Positions 7,668-15,669 of a DNA stretch of 34,899 nt are shown in pieces (position 1 is the stretch's first letter; each line of letters opens with the position of its first letter). Both the position numbers and the translations under genes were made by a program. The DNA lies in the NCBI GenBank assembly GCA_003345595.1, contig PRDI01000027.1:1-34899 (forward strand), written 5' to 3'. Below the pieces are notes generated by a model that was not told where the DNA came from, ran no database searches, and saw only the letters and a program-made list of their open reading frames with translations. Origin of the DNA: Candidatus Thorarchaeota archaeon. GTDB taxonomy: Archaea; Asgardarchaeota; Thorarchaeia; Thorarchaeales; Thorarchaeaceae.

Positions 7668-7942
7668 CCCCCATGCACGAGTGGGAGAATCACTATACTG
7701 TTCCCATTCCTGAGCTTAGTCTCAAGACCACCAGTCAGCTCAACGTCCACTCCATCACACATCATCAGTGTGTTCTGGCAGACCTGTTCAGGGTTTGTCC
7801 ATACCGCTCCGATGTTTCTCTCTGTGACGATTAGGGTTTCCAACAGGCCGCGAAGGCTGGTTTCCCTGTCGACCTCTATCTCAATCTCAGCCTTGCCTAC
7901 TCTGGTCGTAATGGGTCCCCTGAATCGGACAGTGATTCTCAT
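7658..7942 (-). CDS. Ubiquitin-like beta-grasp protein, MoaD/ThiS/SAMP type
   Basis: The 94-residue protein has the MoaD-like pattern: an N-terminal strand MRITVRFRGP, a helix SLRGLLETLI, and the closing NSIVILPLVHGG, matching the family ending (two hydrophobic residues, P, a short turn, then GG). Such proteins are activated at the diglycine by an E1-like enzyme and act in molybdopterin or thiolation sulfur transfer, or as protein modifiers (SAMPs) in archaea. Two residues, Gln-Thr, follow the GG, so the GG is not terminal. ATG 7942 is preferred over an in-frame ATG at 7996, because the extra 18 residues do not fit the fold and a TATA-like GGTTTATC on the minus strand would place transcription start just before ATG 7942. 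It lies 101 bases after mch on the same strand. Confidence 0.75.
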   Translation of the reverse strand: MRITVRFRGPITTRVGKAEIEIEVDRETSLRGLLETLIVTERNIGAVWTNPEQVCQNTLMMCDGVDVELTGGLETKLRNGNSIVILPLVHGGQT

Positions 7943-8043
7943 GACGTTCGATGTCCAAGGTCGCTCACAGTGATAAACCAATCCAAGCAGTCGCATTCAG
8001 CTTGCAGACCGACACCTGACCCTTTGAACGGCTGGCCTCGTTA

Positions 8044-9000
8044 TCACATGCCGAATGACTGCTTCAGGGCATCTGGATTCAGCCTGCCTGCGGTGAAGGT
8101 CCTCTCATTAGTGACATCATTGATGGTGAACTCAGCGGGGCTGAACAGGTTTGGGTCGACCTTGTACAAGTCGAACCCCACGGACTTGAACAGGTCATAG
8201 AAGGGCTGACCATACTGAGGTGAAGCTGATGACGGGCATCTTTCAGTCAGGATGCCTAGATCTTCAGACTCTTCGCATCTCACGAAGAAGTATGCACGAC
8301 CACCATGCAGGATGCAGTCATTGGTGACTCCTATTGCCCTCCTGTCGTCCTCTGCAACAGGTGCGATTGGTGCAGTTCCATAACCTGTTCTGACCTTCCC
8401 GGGGTCGAGTCCTAGCATATGCAGCTTGTGCATGCCGGCTTCCACGACTCTGGCAGATGTCTGTACAGAACCGGCTGCACTAGCGGTCGGCGACATCAAA
8501 CAATAGAGGTTCGACGGAGATATACGACACGAGTCCGCTATGGACTGTGTGACTGTTTCTGGGGGCGGGTTTCTGGTTTCAAGGCAAATGACCCCAAAGT
8601 CACAGTCATCCCTGTAGTCCAACTCTGAGTAGAGCTTGGTTTCGACCGTTGCCAGAGCTCGTGCCGGACCCGAACCCAAGGCGAAATAGCCCTCTGACTC
8701 TATGGGCCAACCCGCATACTGTGATCCCAATGTGGCAATCCCTGGTAGATCCGTCCCAACAATGACTGCAGGCAGAGTCAGGTCTCCAATGTGTACACTA
8801 GTCAGTCTAACTGCACCTAGCCCCCCCATGCAGGCCTCTCCAATCAGTCGACCCGCTTCGGCTCCGCCGGATACTGCTATACCGGCGTCAACGAGAGTAG
8901 CTCCATTGCGCTGCTGTGTCACTGTGCAGTTGAGTTCATCCTTCCTATCTATAATCTCAAGGACAATCTCTAAGGCCTGTTTGTTCACACTCACTTTCAC
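8044..9000 (-). CDS. mch: Methenyltetrahydromethanopterin cyclohydrolase
   Basis: The 318-residue protein is Mch, which reversibly hydrolyses 5,10-methenyl-H4MPT to 5-formyl-H4MPT in the archaeal C1 branch (methyl branch of the Wood-Ljungdahl pathway or formate/formyl metabolism). The family features are NGATLVDAGIAVSGGAEAGRLIGEACMGGLG at residues 32-62, YAGWPIESEGYFALGSGPARAL at 95-116, and a C-terminus with GGRAYFFV. The length is typical. It starts with GTG at 9000, supported by GAGGAGGC (complement of 9007-9014). It is a cytoplasmic enzyme. With the oxidoreductase genes nearby it points to ferredoxin-based anaerobic carbon metabolism. Confidence 0.95.
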   Translation of the reverse strand: MKVSVNKQALEIVLEIIDRKDELNCTVTQQRNGATLVDAGIAVSGGAEAGRLIGEACMGGLGAVRLTSVHIGDLTLPAVIVGTDLPGIATLGSQYAGWPIESEGYFALGSGPARALATVETKLYSELDYRDDCDFGVICLETRNPPPETVTQSIADSCRISPSNLYCLMSPTASAAGSVQTSARVVEAGMHKLHMLGLDPGKVRTGYGTAPIAPVAEDDRRAIGVTNDCILHGGRAYFFVRCEESEDLGILTERCPSSASPQYGQPFYDLFKSVGFDLYKVDPNLFSPAEFTINDVTNERTFTAGRLNPDALKQSFGM

Positions 9001-9136
9001 TTTGGTGCCTCCTCAGAGCGATATCTTCTGGATATCCTTCAGAGGTTCAACCACTATCATATTGGGTCAGACTTGGTGACATGCGGCTTCATGAGTTTGC
9101 GTATAGAGGTTTATCATCCATCATTGTTGTCGAAAG

Positions 9137-9144
9137 ATTTATCT
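9137..9144 (+). promoter_or_regulatory. TATA box for tRNA-Thr
   Basis: GATTTATC within CGAAAGATTTATCTC is a good archaeal TATA element. It predicts initiation near 9165, about 40 bases before the mature tRNA, which would leave a 5' leader for RNase P. Confidence 0.55.
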
Positions 9145-9207
9145 CTCGTAGCAGGGCCGAGAGCGCGGAATGGCGCTTCTGCCGGACTGTGAGCCTTTCC
9201 AACGAAA

Positions 9208-9317
9208 GCCCCAGTAGCTCAGCTGGTTAGATCGCCTCCTTGGTAAGACGGCTTGACACTTAGTCTGGCCTCACATGCAGGAGGAAGTCGCGAGTTCGAA
9301 TCTCGCCTGGGGCTCCA
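9208..9317 (+). tRNA. tRNA-Thr (anticodon GGT) with a 33-base intron
   Basis: The acceptor GCCCCAG (9208-9214) pairs with CTGGGGC (9307-9313). The T arm is GCGAG-TTCGAAT-CTCGC (9290-9306). The anticodon stem CCTCC (9235-9239) pairs with GGAGG (9280-9284). The loop T-T-GGT-A places the anticodon at 9242-9244. Between position 37 (9245) and 38 (9279) lies an insert of about 33 bases (9246-9278), the standard archaeal intron site, removed by the tRNA endonuclease. The encoded CCA is at 9315-9317. The D stem has one mismatch. I could not draw a convincing bulge-helix-bulge by eye. Confidence 0.9.
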
Positions 9318-9393
9318 TCATCTCTTCGCTTGCTTCTTGCTTGAATAGGGCCGGTAATCTCATGAGCATCATCGGAGCTGCACAATATGCGGT

Positions 9394-9663
9394 CTAGTCT
9401 TCTGACAGGCTGTCTTTCTTCTCTCTATTCTTCCTCTGGGTCGCCAGGCGCTGAGCCAGGAGTCGCTTGGCCTGTTCTGGTCCCACAATCTCGCTCAGCT
9501 TTTCTAGGGCACCAGGTTCGTCAGCTTTGTCCAGCCACTTTTCAATCTCTCTCTGGAGCGATGGTGAGAGGTCTTTCGCCAGTTTCTTGGTCCGACCCTT
9601 GCGGTCCAGTCCAAAATCGTCAGGCCCGAGAAGGCTCATTTCTAGTCGTTTCATCATACTCAT
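9394..9663 (-). CDS. Small charged hypothetical protein
   Basis: The frame gives about 89 residues and I do not recognise the family. After a Met-rich start comes GPDDFGLDRKGRTKKLAKDL, then two predicted amphipathic helices (SPSLQREIEKWLDKA and LEKLSEIVGPEQAKRLLAQR), ending in a charged tail. No membrane segment or cysteine is present. The composition resembles a real small soluble, perhaps nucleic-acid- or ribosome-associated protein, but no function can be given. Starts at 9663, 9657 and 9654 are all possible; none has an SD. It lies between tRNA-Thr and the divergent alpha-glucosidase gene. Confidence 0.6.
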   Translation of the reverse strand: MSMMKRLEMSLLGPDDFGLDRKGRTKKLAKDLSPSLQREIEKWLDKADEPGALEKLSEIVGPEQAKRLLAQRLATQRKNREKKDSLSED

Positions 9664-9812
9664 CAAGAGGTTATGGCTTTTCCTTCACCTTGCTTTTTCG
9701 TGTTGTTCTTCGTGGACTGGGCACCGCCACTGACACATCATTCTCAGACAGCTCATACCAGGCCGTTTGAACGAGGCCCGATTCACTTCGCAACTGACAA
9801 AAGGGATTAACC

Positions 9813-12224
9813 ATGCGCCGATATGCGGAGTATCCAGAGTTGAACGGAAGCATCGGCAAGGTCATTCACGTCCAGCGTGACGCCAACATCTTCGAGTTTC
9901 AATGCACAGGTGGCAAGTCAAGGATAACGATACTTGCTCCCAGAATCATCCGTGTTCAGGCAACGCAGGATGACGAGTACCGCCGTTACGAATCCTTCGC
10001 CACGGTCGGCTACTCCGAGCCAGTTCCTGTCGAAGAAGAAGACCACGAAGACCGCAAGGTCATCTCTGGAGAGCACTTTAGACTGGAAGTGATGCTCAAT
10101 CAGTTTGTCCTTCGGCTGCTAGACTCTTCTCGAAGTGTCATTCAGGAGGACTTGCCATCGGGTGGTGTTGTCTGGAGCGGGAATGGGTTCGAATGCAGGA
10201 AGCGCATGCTGGGGAATGAGCATTTTTACGGCACGGGCGAGAAGGCTCATGGTCTGGACAAGAGAGGCCTTCACTATGAGATGTGGAATACTGACAACGG
10301 CGATCACGACTCAAAGACAGACCCCCTCTACCAGAGCATTCCCTTCTTCATAGTCTTTCGTGAGGGCGTTGCTCACGGCATCTTCTTGGACAACACATAT
10401 CGGACTGAACTCGATTTCGGTCTAAGAAACCCGAGCTATTACTCTTTCTCCGCGCCAAACGGTCCTCTGGACTACTACCTGTTTCTAGGGCCGAGGATCA
10501 GTGATGTTGTTGAGGAATACACCTCATTGACAGGGAAACCCTGCTTTGTGCCTCGCTGGGCGCTTGGACATCAACAATCGCGTTTCATGGAATACAGGAA
10601 CGAAGAGGACGTCCTCAGCGTAGCTCGGAACCTGCGCAATCACAGGATTCCATGTGACACCATGGTGCTTGACATCGGGTATATGAACGAGTGCCGAGTG
10701 TTCACCTGGGACCAGAAGGTGTTTTCCGACCCAAAGGCATTCACAAGCAGCTTGGCCCGAATGGGGTTCAAAGTGATGACTATAATTGATCCGGGCGTGA
10801 AGCTTGAAGACGGGTACTTCATGTACGATGAAGGCGTACGAGCCGGCTATTTTCTGGCGAAGGAGAATGGGTCTCTGTATGTGGGGTTAGTATGGGCTGG
10901 CGAAACAGTCTTCCCCGATTTTTCACGATCCGAGGTAAGAGCATGGTTTGGGTCGAAATACAAGATGCTTGCAGATTCTGGTACAAGCAATAGCAGTTGG
11001 ATCGATATGAATGAACCAAGCAACTGCATCTACGATAAGCTGAAAGACGAGTACTCGATGGTGGATGTAGTGGACTGCCAAGGAAACCCTTGGGAGGCAA
11101 GACTGCGTAACGTCTATGCACTTGGCATGGCTCAAGCTGTCTTCGGGGGTCTGAAAGACGCATTCCCCGGCAAGAGGCCCTTCATCCTGACACGATCAGG
11201 ATTTGCAGGATACCAGCGCTACGCGGCAATGTGGACTGGTGATAACCACTCCACTTGGGACATGCTATGGCTCTCCATTCCGATGCTTCTTAATCTTGGT
11301 CTGTCGGGAGTGCCGTTTTGCGGCGCTGACATCGGTGGTTTTGGAGGAGATACGACACCCGAGCTGCTTGCACGCTGGTATCAGCTAGGTGCATTCTATC
11401 CGTTCTCTAGGAACCACTCCGACATTCGGTCCATAAGGCAGGAGCCTTGGCTCTTCGGTGAGGAAGCGGAGAGCGTGGCGCGTGACTCCGTGTCTTTCAG
11501 ATATCTCCTCATGCGATACTTCTACTCTCTTGCTAAGACTGCTAGCACAAGCGGCATTCCAATCATGCGTCCTCTGGTCTTGGAGTTTCAAGATGATCCT
11601 GCAACATATACCCTTGACACACAATTCATGATTGGGCCCTTCTTGATGGTGGCTCCCGTTCTCGAAGAAGGTGCGAATTCACGCGAGGTATACTTCCCGC
11701 GAGGAAGATGGTATGACTTGTGGACAGACACGAGCATTGAGGGGCCACAGAGTCTTCGGGTAGATGCACCGTTCGACAGAATACCCGTCTACCTGCGCGC
11801 GGGTTCCATCATTCCAACCGGGCGTATTGTTCAGAACACAGATGAAGATCAAGGGGACCTAGTCCTCTGGGTCTACCCGGGTGGTACAAGCACTACGGCG
11901 GTCTTCGAAGATGACGGTATTTCGGATAATGAACAGAGTTGCGAAACAACTTTCGCCCAGGATTCGACGGATGATAGAGTGGTAGTTACAATCGACAAGA
12001 GAAAGGGTCGCTGGAAGCCGGCTGAACGATCACTCGTCCTTGAAGTAAAGGGGTTGACAAGGCCGAAGTCGGTCGAAGCTGACGGAAAGCGAGTGTTGCA
12101 GGAGAAGACGGTTGCTGGACTCGAGAAGCGCTCTCCCTCGTCATTCTATGACCTGGCTCACAAGACACTTCACATGAAACTCAAAGATGACGGAAACTCT
12201 CACAAAATCTCTCTGGTCTTGTGA
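9813..12224 (+). CDS. Alpha-glucosidase / alpha-glycosidase, glycoside hydrolase family 31
   Basis: The 803-residue protein is a GH31 retaining alpha-glycosidase that releases terminal alpha-linked sugars, most often glucose. An N-terminal beta-sandwich (about residues 1-240) includes the family element FYGTGEKAHGLDKRG. The TIM barrel follows, with WIDMNEPSN containing the nucleophile Asp398 and MWTGDNHSTW containing the acid/base Asp477. GVPFCGADIGGFGGD near residue 510 and WYQLGAFYPFSRNH near 530 are also GH31 signatures. C-terminal beta domains follow. There is no signal peptide, so action on internal oligosaccharides or glycogen is likely. Alpha-xylosidase activity cannot be excluded by eye. 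It is followed by tRNA-Pro and appears to be a single-gene unit. Confidence 0.93.
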   Translation: MRRYAEYPELNGSIGKVIHVQRDANIFEFQCTGGKSRITILAPRIIRVQATQDDEYRRYESFATVGYSEPVPVEEEDHEDRKVISGEHFRLEVMLNQFVLRLLDSSRSVIQEDLPSGGVVWSGNGFECRKRMLGNEHFYGTGEKAHGLDKRGLHYEMWNTDNGDHDSKTDPLYQSIPFFIVFREGVAHGIFLDNTYRTELDFGLRNPSYYSFSAPNGPLDYYLFLGPRISDVVEEYTSLTGKPCFVPRWALGHQQSRFMEYRNEEDVLSVARNLRNHRIPCDTMVLDIGYMNECRVFTWDQKVFSDPKAFTSSLARMGFKVMTIIDPGVKLEDGYFMYDEGVRAGYFLAKENGSLYVGLVWAGETVFPDFSRSEVRAWFGSKYKMLADSGTSNSSWIDMNEPSNCIYDKLKDEYSMVDVVDCQGNPWEARLRNVYALGMAQAVFGGLKDAFPGKRPFILTRSGFAGYQRYAAMWTGDNHSTWDMLWLSIPMLLNLGLSGVPFCGADIGGFGGDTTPELLARWYQLGAFYPFSRNHSDIRSIRQEPWLFGEEAESVARDSVSFRYLLMRYFYSLAKTASTSGIPIMRPLVLEFQDDPATYTLDTQFMIGPFLMVAPVLEEGANSREVYFPRGRWYDLWTDTSIEGPQSLRVDAPFDRIPVYLRAGSIIPTGRIVQNTDEDQGDLVLWVYPGGTSTTAVFEDDGISDNEQSCETTFAQDSTDDRVVVTIDKRKGRWKPAERSLVLEVKGLTRPKSVEADGKRVLQEKTVAGLEKRSPSSFYDLAHKTLHMKLKDDGNSHKISLVL

Positions 12225-12334
12225 CGGTTTCCATTCTCTCACACAGAGGGCAAGAGCGATTGGCGTGAATGAGAATCATCTTGATGTTCACTATCCTCCC
12301 GCGACACAGATTGCTGGTTCACAGAGCCCGTTAG

Positions 12335-12343
12335 TCTTATATC
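12335..12343 (+). promoter_or_regulatory. TATA box for tRNA-Pro
   Basis: TCTTATATC lies 27 bases before the tRNA-Pro 5' end, which is the expected distance for initiation at or just before the tRNA. Confidence 0.6.
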
Positions 12344-12369
12344 TGCTGCAATCTGTGAACCCGCTGAAT

Positions 12370-12477
12370 GGGTCGGTTGTCTAGCTTGGCTATGATTCTT
12401 GGTTTGGGACGGACCAAGTTGTCCTTGGCTCGCTGAGTTCCAAGAGGTCGCCGGTTCAAATCCGGCCCGGCCCACCA
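12370..12477 (+). tRNA. tRNA-Pro (anticodon TGG) with a 30-base intron
   Basis: The acceptor GGGTCGG (12370-12376) pairs with CCGGCCC (12467-12473), with one G-U pair. The T arm is GCCGG-TTCAAAT-CCGGC (12450-12466). The anticodon stem CTTGG (12398-12402) pairs with CCAAG (12440-12444). The loop T-T-TGG-G gives the anticodon at 12405-12407. The insert 12409-12438 sits between positions 37 and 38. The encoded CCA is at 12475-12477. The intron contains another CCAAG (12414-12418) that could pair with the same 5' stem strand in the precursor. Confidence 0.9.
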
Positions 12478-12535
12478 GCTCACCACTTCGCATGGTACTA
12501 CGCAAGTTTACCACTTTATAGTTCGGCAATAGTCG

Positions 12536-12545
12536 AAATACTTAT
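12536..12545 (+). promoter_or_regulatory. TATA box for the HTH regulator
   Basis: AATACTTATC fits the archaeal TATA consensus. It predicts initiation near 12567-12570, a few bases before ATG 12574. That implies a nearly leaderless transcript and supports the downstream start. Confidence 0.55.
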
Positions 12546-12573
12546 CTTGGAATCGTCGTATTTTCCTCTTGGA

Positions 12574-13299
12574 ATGTCGGCTCAGGTGTCAATCCGTGAG
12601 CAGCTTGCGCGCCGGATGGCGGGTGAGATTGCTCTGTCAGAGCACCCTGGACAGGCAATGCGCATCTGGCGAGAGCGTTTCAGATTGCCACAGATTGTCT
12701 TGGCAGAGTTCCTAAACATCAGTCCCAGTGTGATTAGCGATTACGAGTCAGGTCGCCGGAAGTCTCCAGGCACGTCCACAATAAGACGCTTCGTCATGGC
12801 ATTGCTCACGCTTGATGAGCGGAATGGTGGACAGGTGATTGCTGCCTTTGCTAGACTAATGGATGTAAGTCTTGTCGACCTGAACATCGTACTGGCAATG
12901 AGTGATTTCTCCGCTCCTGTGACCTGCGGAGAGTTCTGCAAGCGACTGAAATGTGAGATCCTCTCAGGAAAGAGTCTACTGAACAGACAGATCTATGGCT
13001 ACACTCTCGTGGATGTGGAACGAGCTGTCAGAGAGCTGAGCAGTGATGCTTTCCTGAAGCTGTTCGGAGCTACGACCGAACGCTGTCTCATATTCACAAA
13101 GGTATCTACAGGGCGTGCACCGATGATTGCCATAAAGTCCCAAGAGTTCAAGCCAGTCTTGGTTGTCTTCCATGGTGTCACCGAGGTTGATCGTCTGGCC
13201 ATAGAGCTCTCAGAGCAGATGAAGATCCCTCTGGGTGTGAGCAAGATCAGTTCTATTGATACACTAATCAAGGAACTTCAGACTGTGAAGCCCGCCTAG
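12574..13299 (+). CDS. Archaeal HTH (XRE/Cro-type) transcriptional regulator
   Basis: The 241-residue protein has an N-terminal helix-turn-helix of the Cro/XRE class at about residues 28-80: MRIWRERFRLPQIVLAEFLN, SPSVISDYESGRRKSPG, then a helix TIRRFVMALL. The remaining roughly 150 residues form a domain conserved in archaeal regulators of this type, with two alternating hydrophobic strand blocks (RCLIFTKVSTGRAPMIAI and PVLVVFHGVTEVDRLAI) that look like a sensing fold. An upstream TTG at 12547 is in frame, but the TATA box at 12536-12545 argues for ATG 12574. It converges on pyrB; the two stop codons share CTAG at 13296-13299. The ligand and target genes are unknown. Confidence 0.82.
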   Translation: MSAQVSIREQLARRMAGEIALSEHPGQAMRIWRERFRLPQIVLAEFLNISPSVISDYESGRRKSPGTSTIRRFVMALLTLDERNGGQVIAAFARLMDVSLVDLNIVLAMSDFSAPVTCGEFCKRLKCEILSGKSLLNRQIYGYTLVDVERAVRELSSDAFLKLFGATTERCLIFTKVSTGRAPMIAIKSQEFKPVLVVFHGVTEVDRLAIELSEQMKIPLGVSKISSIDTLIKELQTVKPA

Positions 13300-14213
13300 C
13301 CGAGAATGAGTTTCAGTATTGCCATTCTCGTCACAACACCGCTGTGCACCTGTTCGAAGTACTTGGCTTGGGGCGTCGAATCGACTTCCGGGTCTATCTC
13401 ATCAACTCTTGGTAGAGGGTGGAGTATGATTGCATCGTCACGCATCAAACCCACCTCCTTTAGACCGAGTCGAAACTTCCCCTTTAGGGCATCATACTCT
13501 CTGACGTCCGGGAATCTCTCCTTCTGAATACGGGTCATGTAGACCACGTCCACGTCCTTCAGACCTTCTTCCAAGGTGTCGACTTCTGTGACCCGGAGGC
13601 CCGCTTCCTTCATCTCAGCGATTACTGCAGGCTTCATCCTTAGCGGTGGCGGAGCCACAAGCTTGACTGTGACATCGTAGTGTGAGAGTGCCATGCCAAG
13701 TGAATGTACTGTACGACCGTACTTGAGATCCCCGCATAGAGAGATTGAGATTCCATCTATCTTTCCCTTGAGCTTCTTTATCGAGTACAAGTCAAGCAAG
13801 GCTTGGGTGGGATGTTCTTCCGATCCACTCCCTGCATTTATGACGGGTATCTTGGAGAACTCTGCGGCTACTCTTGCGGACCCGTCAAGATTGTGACGGA
13901 TGACTATAACATCAGCATAGCGCTCGACTGTACGAATGGTGTCTGCAAGGGTCTCTCCCTTTCCTCCTGCGCTCGAAACGGCCACATCCGCGAAGCCGAG
14001 GACACTCCCACCGAGCCTGAACATAGCACTCTCGAATGACAGTCGTGTTCTCGTAGAGGGTTCGAAGAACAGGCAGGCCATTATCTTTCCTTCCAGGTCC
14101 TTGCTCTTCTTTATCGCGACCTGCTCCATCTTCGCTGAGTGCTCAAGTATGAGATCGATGTCTTGCCGTGTGAGGTCTAGTATACTAATCAGGTTGTGAA
14201 GTCGCCCTATCAT
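13296..14213 (-). CDS. pyrB: Aspartate carbamoyltransferase catalytic subunit
   Basis: The 305-residue enzyme joins carbamoyl phosphate and aspartate in pyrimidine synthesis. FFEPSTRTRLSFE contains the carbamoyl-phosphate site STRTR at residues 53-57. GGKGETLADT carries the 80s-loop lysine, SGSEEHPTQALLDLY follows near 130, the aspartate-side arginine is in YMTRIQKERF, and HPLPRVDEID is at about 266. The length is normal. AGAGGAG (complement of about 14220-14226) precedes the ATG at suitable spacing. The regulatory subunit gene pyrI, often adjacent in archaea, is not in this window. The next gene upstream on the same strand is dCMP deaminase, so this may be a pyrimidine-linked unit. Confidence 0.96.
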   Translation of the reverse strand: MIGRLHNLISILDLTRQDIDLILEHSAKMEQVAIKKSKDLEGKIMACLFFEPSTRTRLSFESAMFRLGGSVLGFADVAVSSAGGKGETLADTIRTVERYADVIVIRHNLDGSARVAAEFSKIPVINAGSGSEEHPTQALLDLYSIKKLKGKIDGISISLCGDLKYGRTVHSLGMALSHYDVTVKLVAPPPLRMKPAVIAEMKEAGLRVTEVDTLEEGLKDVDVVYMTRIQKERFPDVREYDALKGKFRLGLKEVGLMRDDAIILHPLPRVDEIDPEVDSTPQAKYFEQVHSGVVTRMAILKLILG

Positions 14214-14292
14214 ATGTCACTCCTCTGGCATCTCAGGCAGGGCATGTGTGTGCCACTCTTTAAGGTTTTCAGCCCGTGTCCAATCGATTTGC

Positions 14293-14775
14293 TCAATCTC
14301 GCTTGCCGACGCTTCGACCGTAGTTACGCACCACATCCACATGTCTCACATTCAGACCTGCTTCCTTTGCGAGCTGCGCTGCTAGGTCGTCTTCATACTC
14401 CTCGATGTAGACAATCTCAACGATTCCTGCGTTAATCAGCATCTTCGTGCATATGCTGCAGGGTCGAGTAGTACAATACATGCTCCCATCCCTGACACTC
14501 ACACCATGGTAGGCCGCTTGGATGATCGCATTCTGTTCCGCATGTAGGCCTCGACAGAGTTCGTGACGTTCTCCGGGTTTCACAGCTAGCTTCTGCCTGA
14601 TACACCCAACGTCCTCACAGTGTGGCAGTCCTTTCGGTGCGCCATTGTAACCCGTAGAGAGTATTTGTGACTCCTTTACAATTACTGCGCCTACTTGGTT
14701 CCTCAGACATGTGCTCCTTGATGATACAAGATCGGCGATTTCAGCGAAGTATACATCCTTGCTCTTTCGCGCCAA
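14293..14775 (-). CDS. Deoxycytidylate (dCMP) deaminase, ComEB type
   Basis: The 160-residue zinc enzyme converts dCMP to dUMP and so feeds dTMP synthesis. His78-Ala-Glu80 in GLHAEQNAI and PCSIC (Cys106, Cys109) form the zinc and catalytic site. The N-terminal RNQVGAVIV and [10 protein letters not shown] are typical of dCMP deaminases rather than cytidine deaminases, and an inserted CEDVGCIR segment supplies further cysteines, as in ComEB. It starts with TTG at 14775; AAGGAG lies 9-10 bases upstream on the minus strand. It lies 79 bases upstream of pyrB on the same strand, which makes pyrimidine metabolism a consistent theme. ComEB in Bacillus is linked to a competence locus, but nothing here suggests that role. 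Confidence 0.92.
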   Translation of the reverse strand: MARKSKDVYFAEIADLVSSRSTCLRNQVGAVIVKESQILSTGYNGAPKGLPHCEDVGCIRQKLAVKPGERHELCRGLHAEQNAIIQAAYHGVSVRDGSMYCTTRPCSICTKMLINAGIVEIVYIEEYEDDLAAQLAKEAGLNVRHVDVVRNYGRSVGKRD

Positions 14776-14948
14776 GAGTCTTTTCTCCTTGGTCGTCAGC
14801 CGTGTCGTTGGCGGCTCAATGACTTATCAATCTCATTGTTGAATTCAACTCTCAGTACGTTTACGGTCCAATAGAATGATAAAGGTAAAAAGAAAACCAT
14901 CCTCTCGTTGGGAGACCTCCCGCAAGTGGACAATGCTAGGGACATGCC

Positions 14949-15299
14949 ATGAAGAAACACAAAGACACGGTCATAGTCTGGCCCGCGTATCTCGATGCAA
15001 ATCTGACAAGGGCTCGGGGACGCAGAATTCCAGCTAACCTAGCAGCGCCTGATGTCACAGTCGAGATGCTGGAGGCGGCTGCAGATGCTGCGGGTTTTGA
15101 ATCGGAGGTCGCGCCCGATAAGCGCTATCCCCGCAACTGGTCAGGAAACAGTGGTCAGATTCTTCTGAAGAACCAGGAAGGGCACAAGAAGAAACGACTG
15201 CTTTTGGTGCTGGCTAAAGGTGTCCGGAGAGTTGCGGCTCAACGCGAGTCTGAACGACAAGCAGCCGAGATCAAGAAGACAAAGAAGAAGCGGCGCTAA
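14949..15299 (+). CDS. srp19: Signal recognition particle protein SRP19
   Basis: The 116-residue protein binds the tips of SRP RNA helices 6 and 8 and helps load SRP54. The fold is recognisable from VIVWPAYLDANLTRARGRRIP at residues 8-28, VEMLEAAADAAGF at 38-50 and KRYPRNWSGNSGQILL at 58-73. It ends in a lysine/arginine-rich tail typical of archaeal SRP19. AGGGA lies a few bases before the ATG, and an A-rich TATA-like stretch occurs near 14882-14893. Gar1 follows 31 bases later on the same strand, a pairing seen in other archaea. Confidence 0.94.
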   Translation: MKKHKDTVIVWPAYLDANLTRARGRRIPANLAAPDVTVEMLEAAADAAGFESEVAPDKRYPRNWSGNSGQILLKNQEGHKKKRLLLVLAKGVRRVAAQRESERQAAEIKKTKKKRR

Positions 15300-15330
15300 C
15301 AGGCTCTCTAATACGAGGTGTGACTACAGG

Positions 15331-15561
15331 TTGAGACGACTTGGCAAGGTTCTTCACACATCACGGCGGGGACATATTATACTCAGAACCGACAAGACTC
15401 CTCCTGTCGGTGCGGAGGTTGTTGACAAGAATGTTGATGTCGTAGGAACTGTTGCGGATGTCTTTGGACCGGTGAAACTCCCCTATGTTTCGGTGCGCGT
15501 CAAGGAGGGTGTTGACGCGACGAAACTGATGGGCCAGCCACTATACCTGTATAAAACATGA
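15331..15561 (+). CDS. gar1: H/ACA ribonucleoprotein subunit Gar1
   Basis: The 76-residue protein is archaeal Gar1, the small beta-barrel subunit that aids substrate release by the Cbf5 pseudouridine synthase complex. LRRLGKVLHTSRRGHIILRT, GAEVVDKNVDVVGTVADVFGP and PYVSVRVKEG are the strands of the barrel. The open frame extends upstream into srp19 (15220), but the TTG at 15331 with GAGGTG (15315-15320) 10 bases before it gives the family N-terminus and the usual archaeal length. It is probably co-transcribed with srp19. In many archaea tfb is next; here a TFE-beta-like gene follows. Confidence 0.9.
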   Translation: MRRLGKVLHTSRRGHIILRTDKTPPVGAEVVDKNVDVVGTVADVFGPVKLPYVSVRVKEGVDATKLMGQPLYLYKT

Positions 15562-15630
15562 TGTACACATCAGTACATAGACGGCTCAGACCGTACAAAG
15601 ACTGTCGCCCGAAACTTGTGCATTCCGAAC

Positions 15631-15639
15631 ACTTAATTT
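15631..15639 (+). promoter_or_regulatory. TATA box for the TFE-beta-like gene
   Basis: ACTTAATTT predicts initiation near 15660-15665, so GTG 15670 would be read from a nearly leaderless mRNA. Confidence 0.5.
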
Positions 15640-15669
15640 GGGACCGTGTATGTAGTTTGATGTTGTCAC

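Noticed and set aside
12225..12369. Possible C/D-box small RNA between the alpha-glucosidase gene and tRNA-Pro
   Set aside because: No paired C and D boxes with correct spacing could be found; only the tRNA promoter is supported.
15220..15330. Longer N-terminus for Gar1
   Set aside because: It overlaps the srp19 coding end in another frame and is low-complexity Arg/Ser; TTG 15331 with an SD gives the family start.
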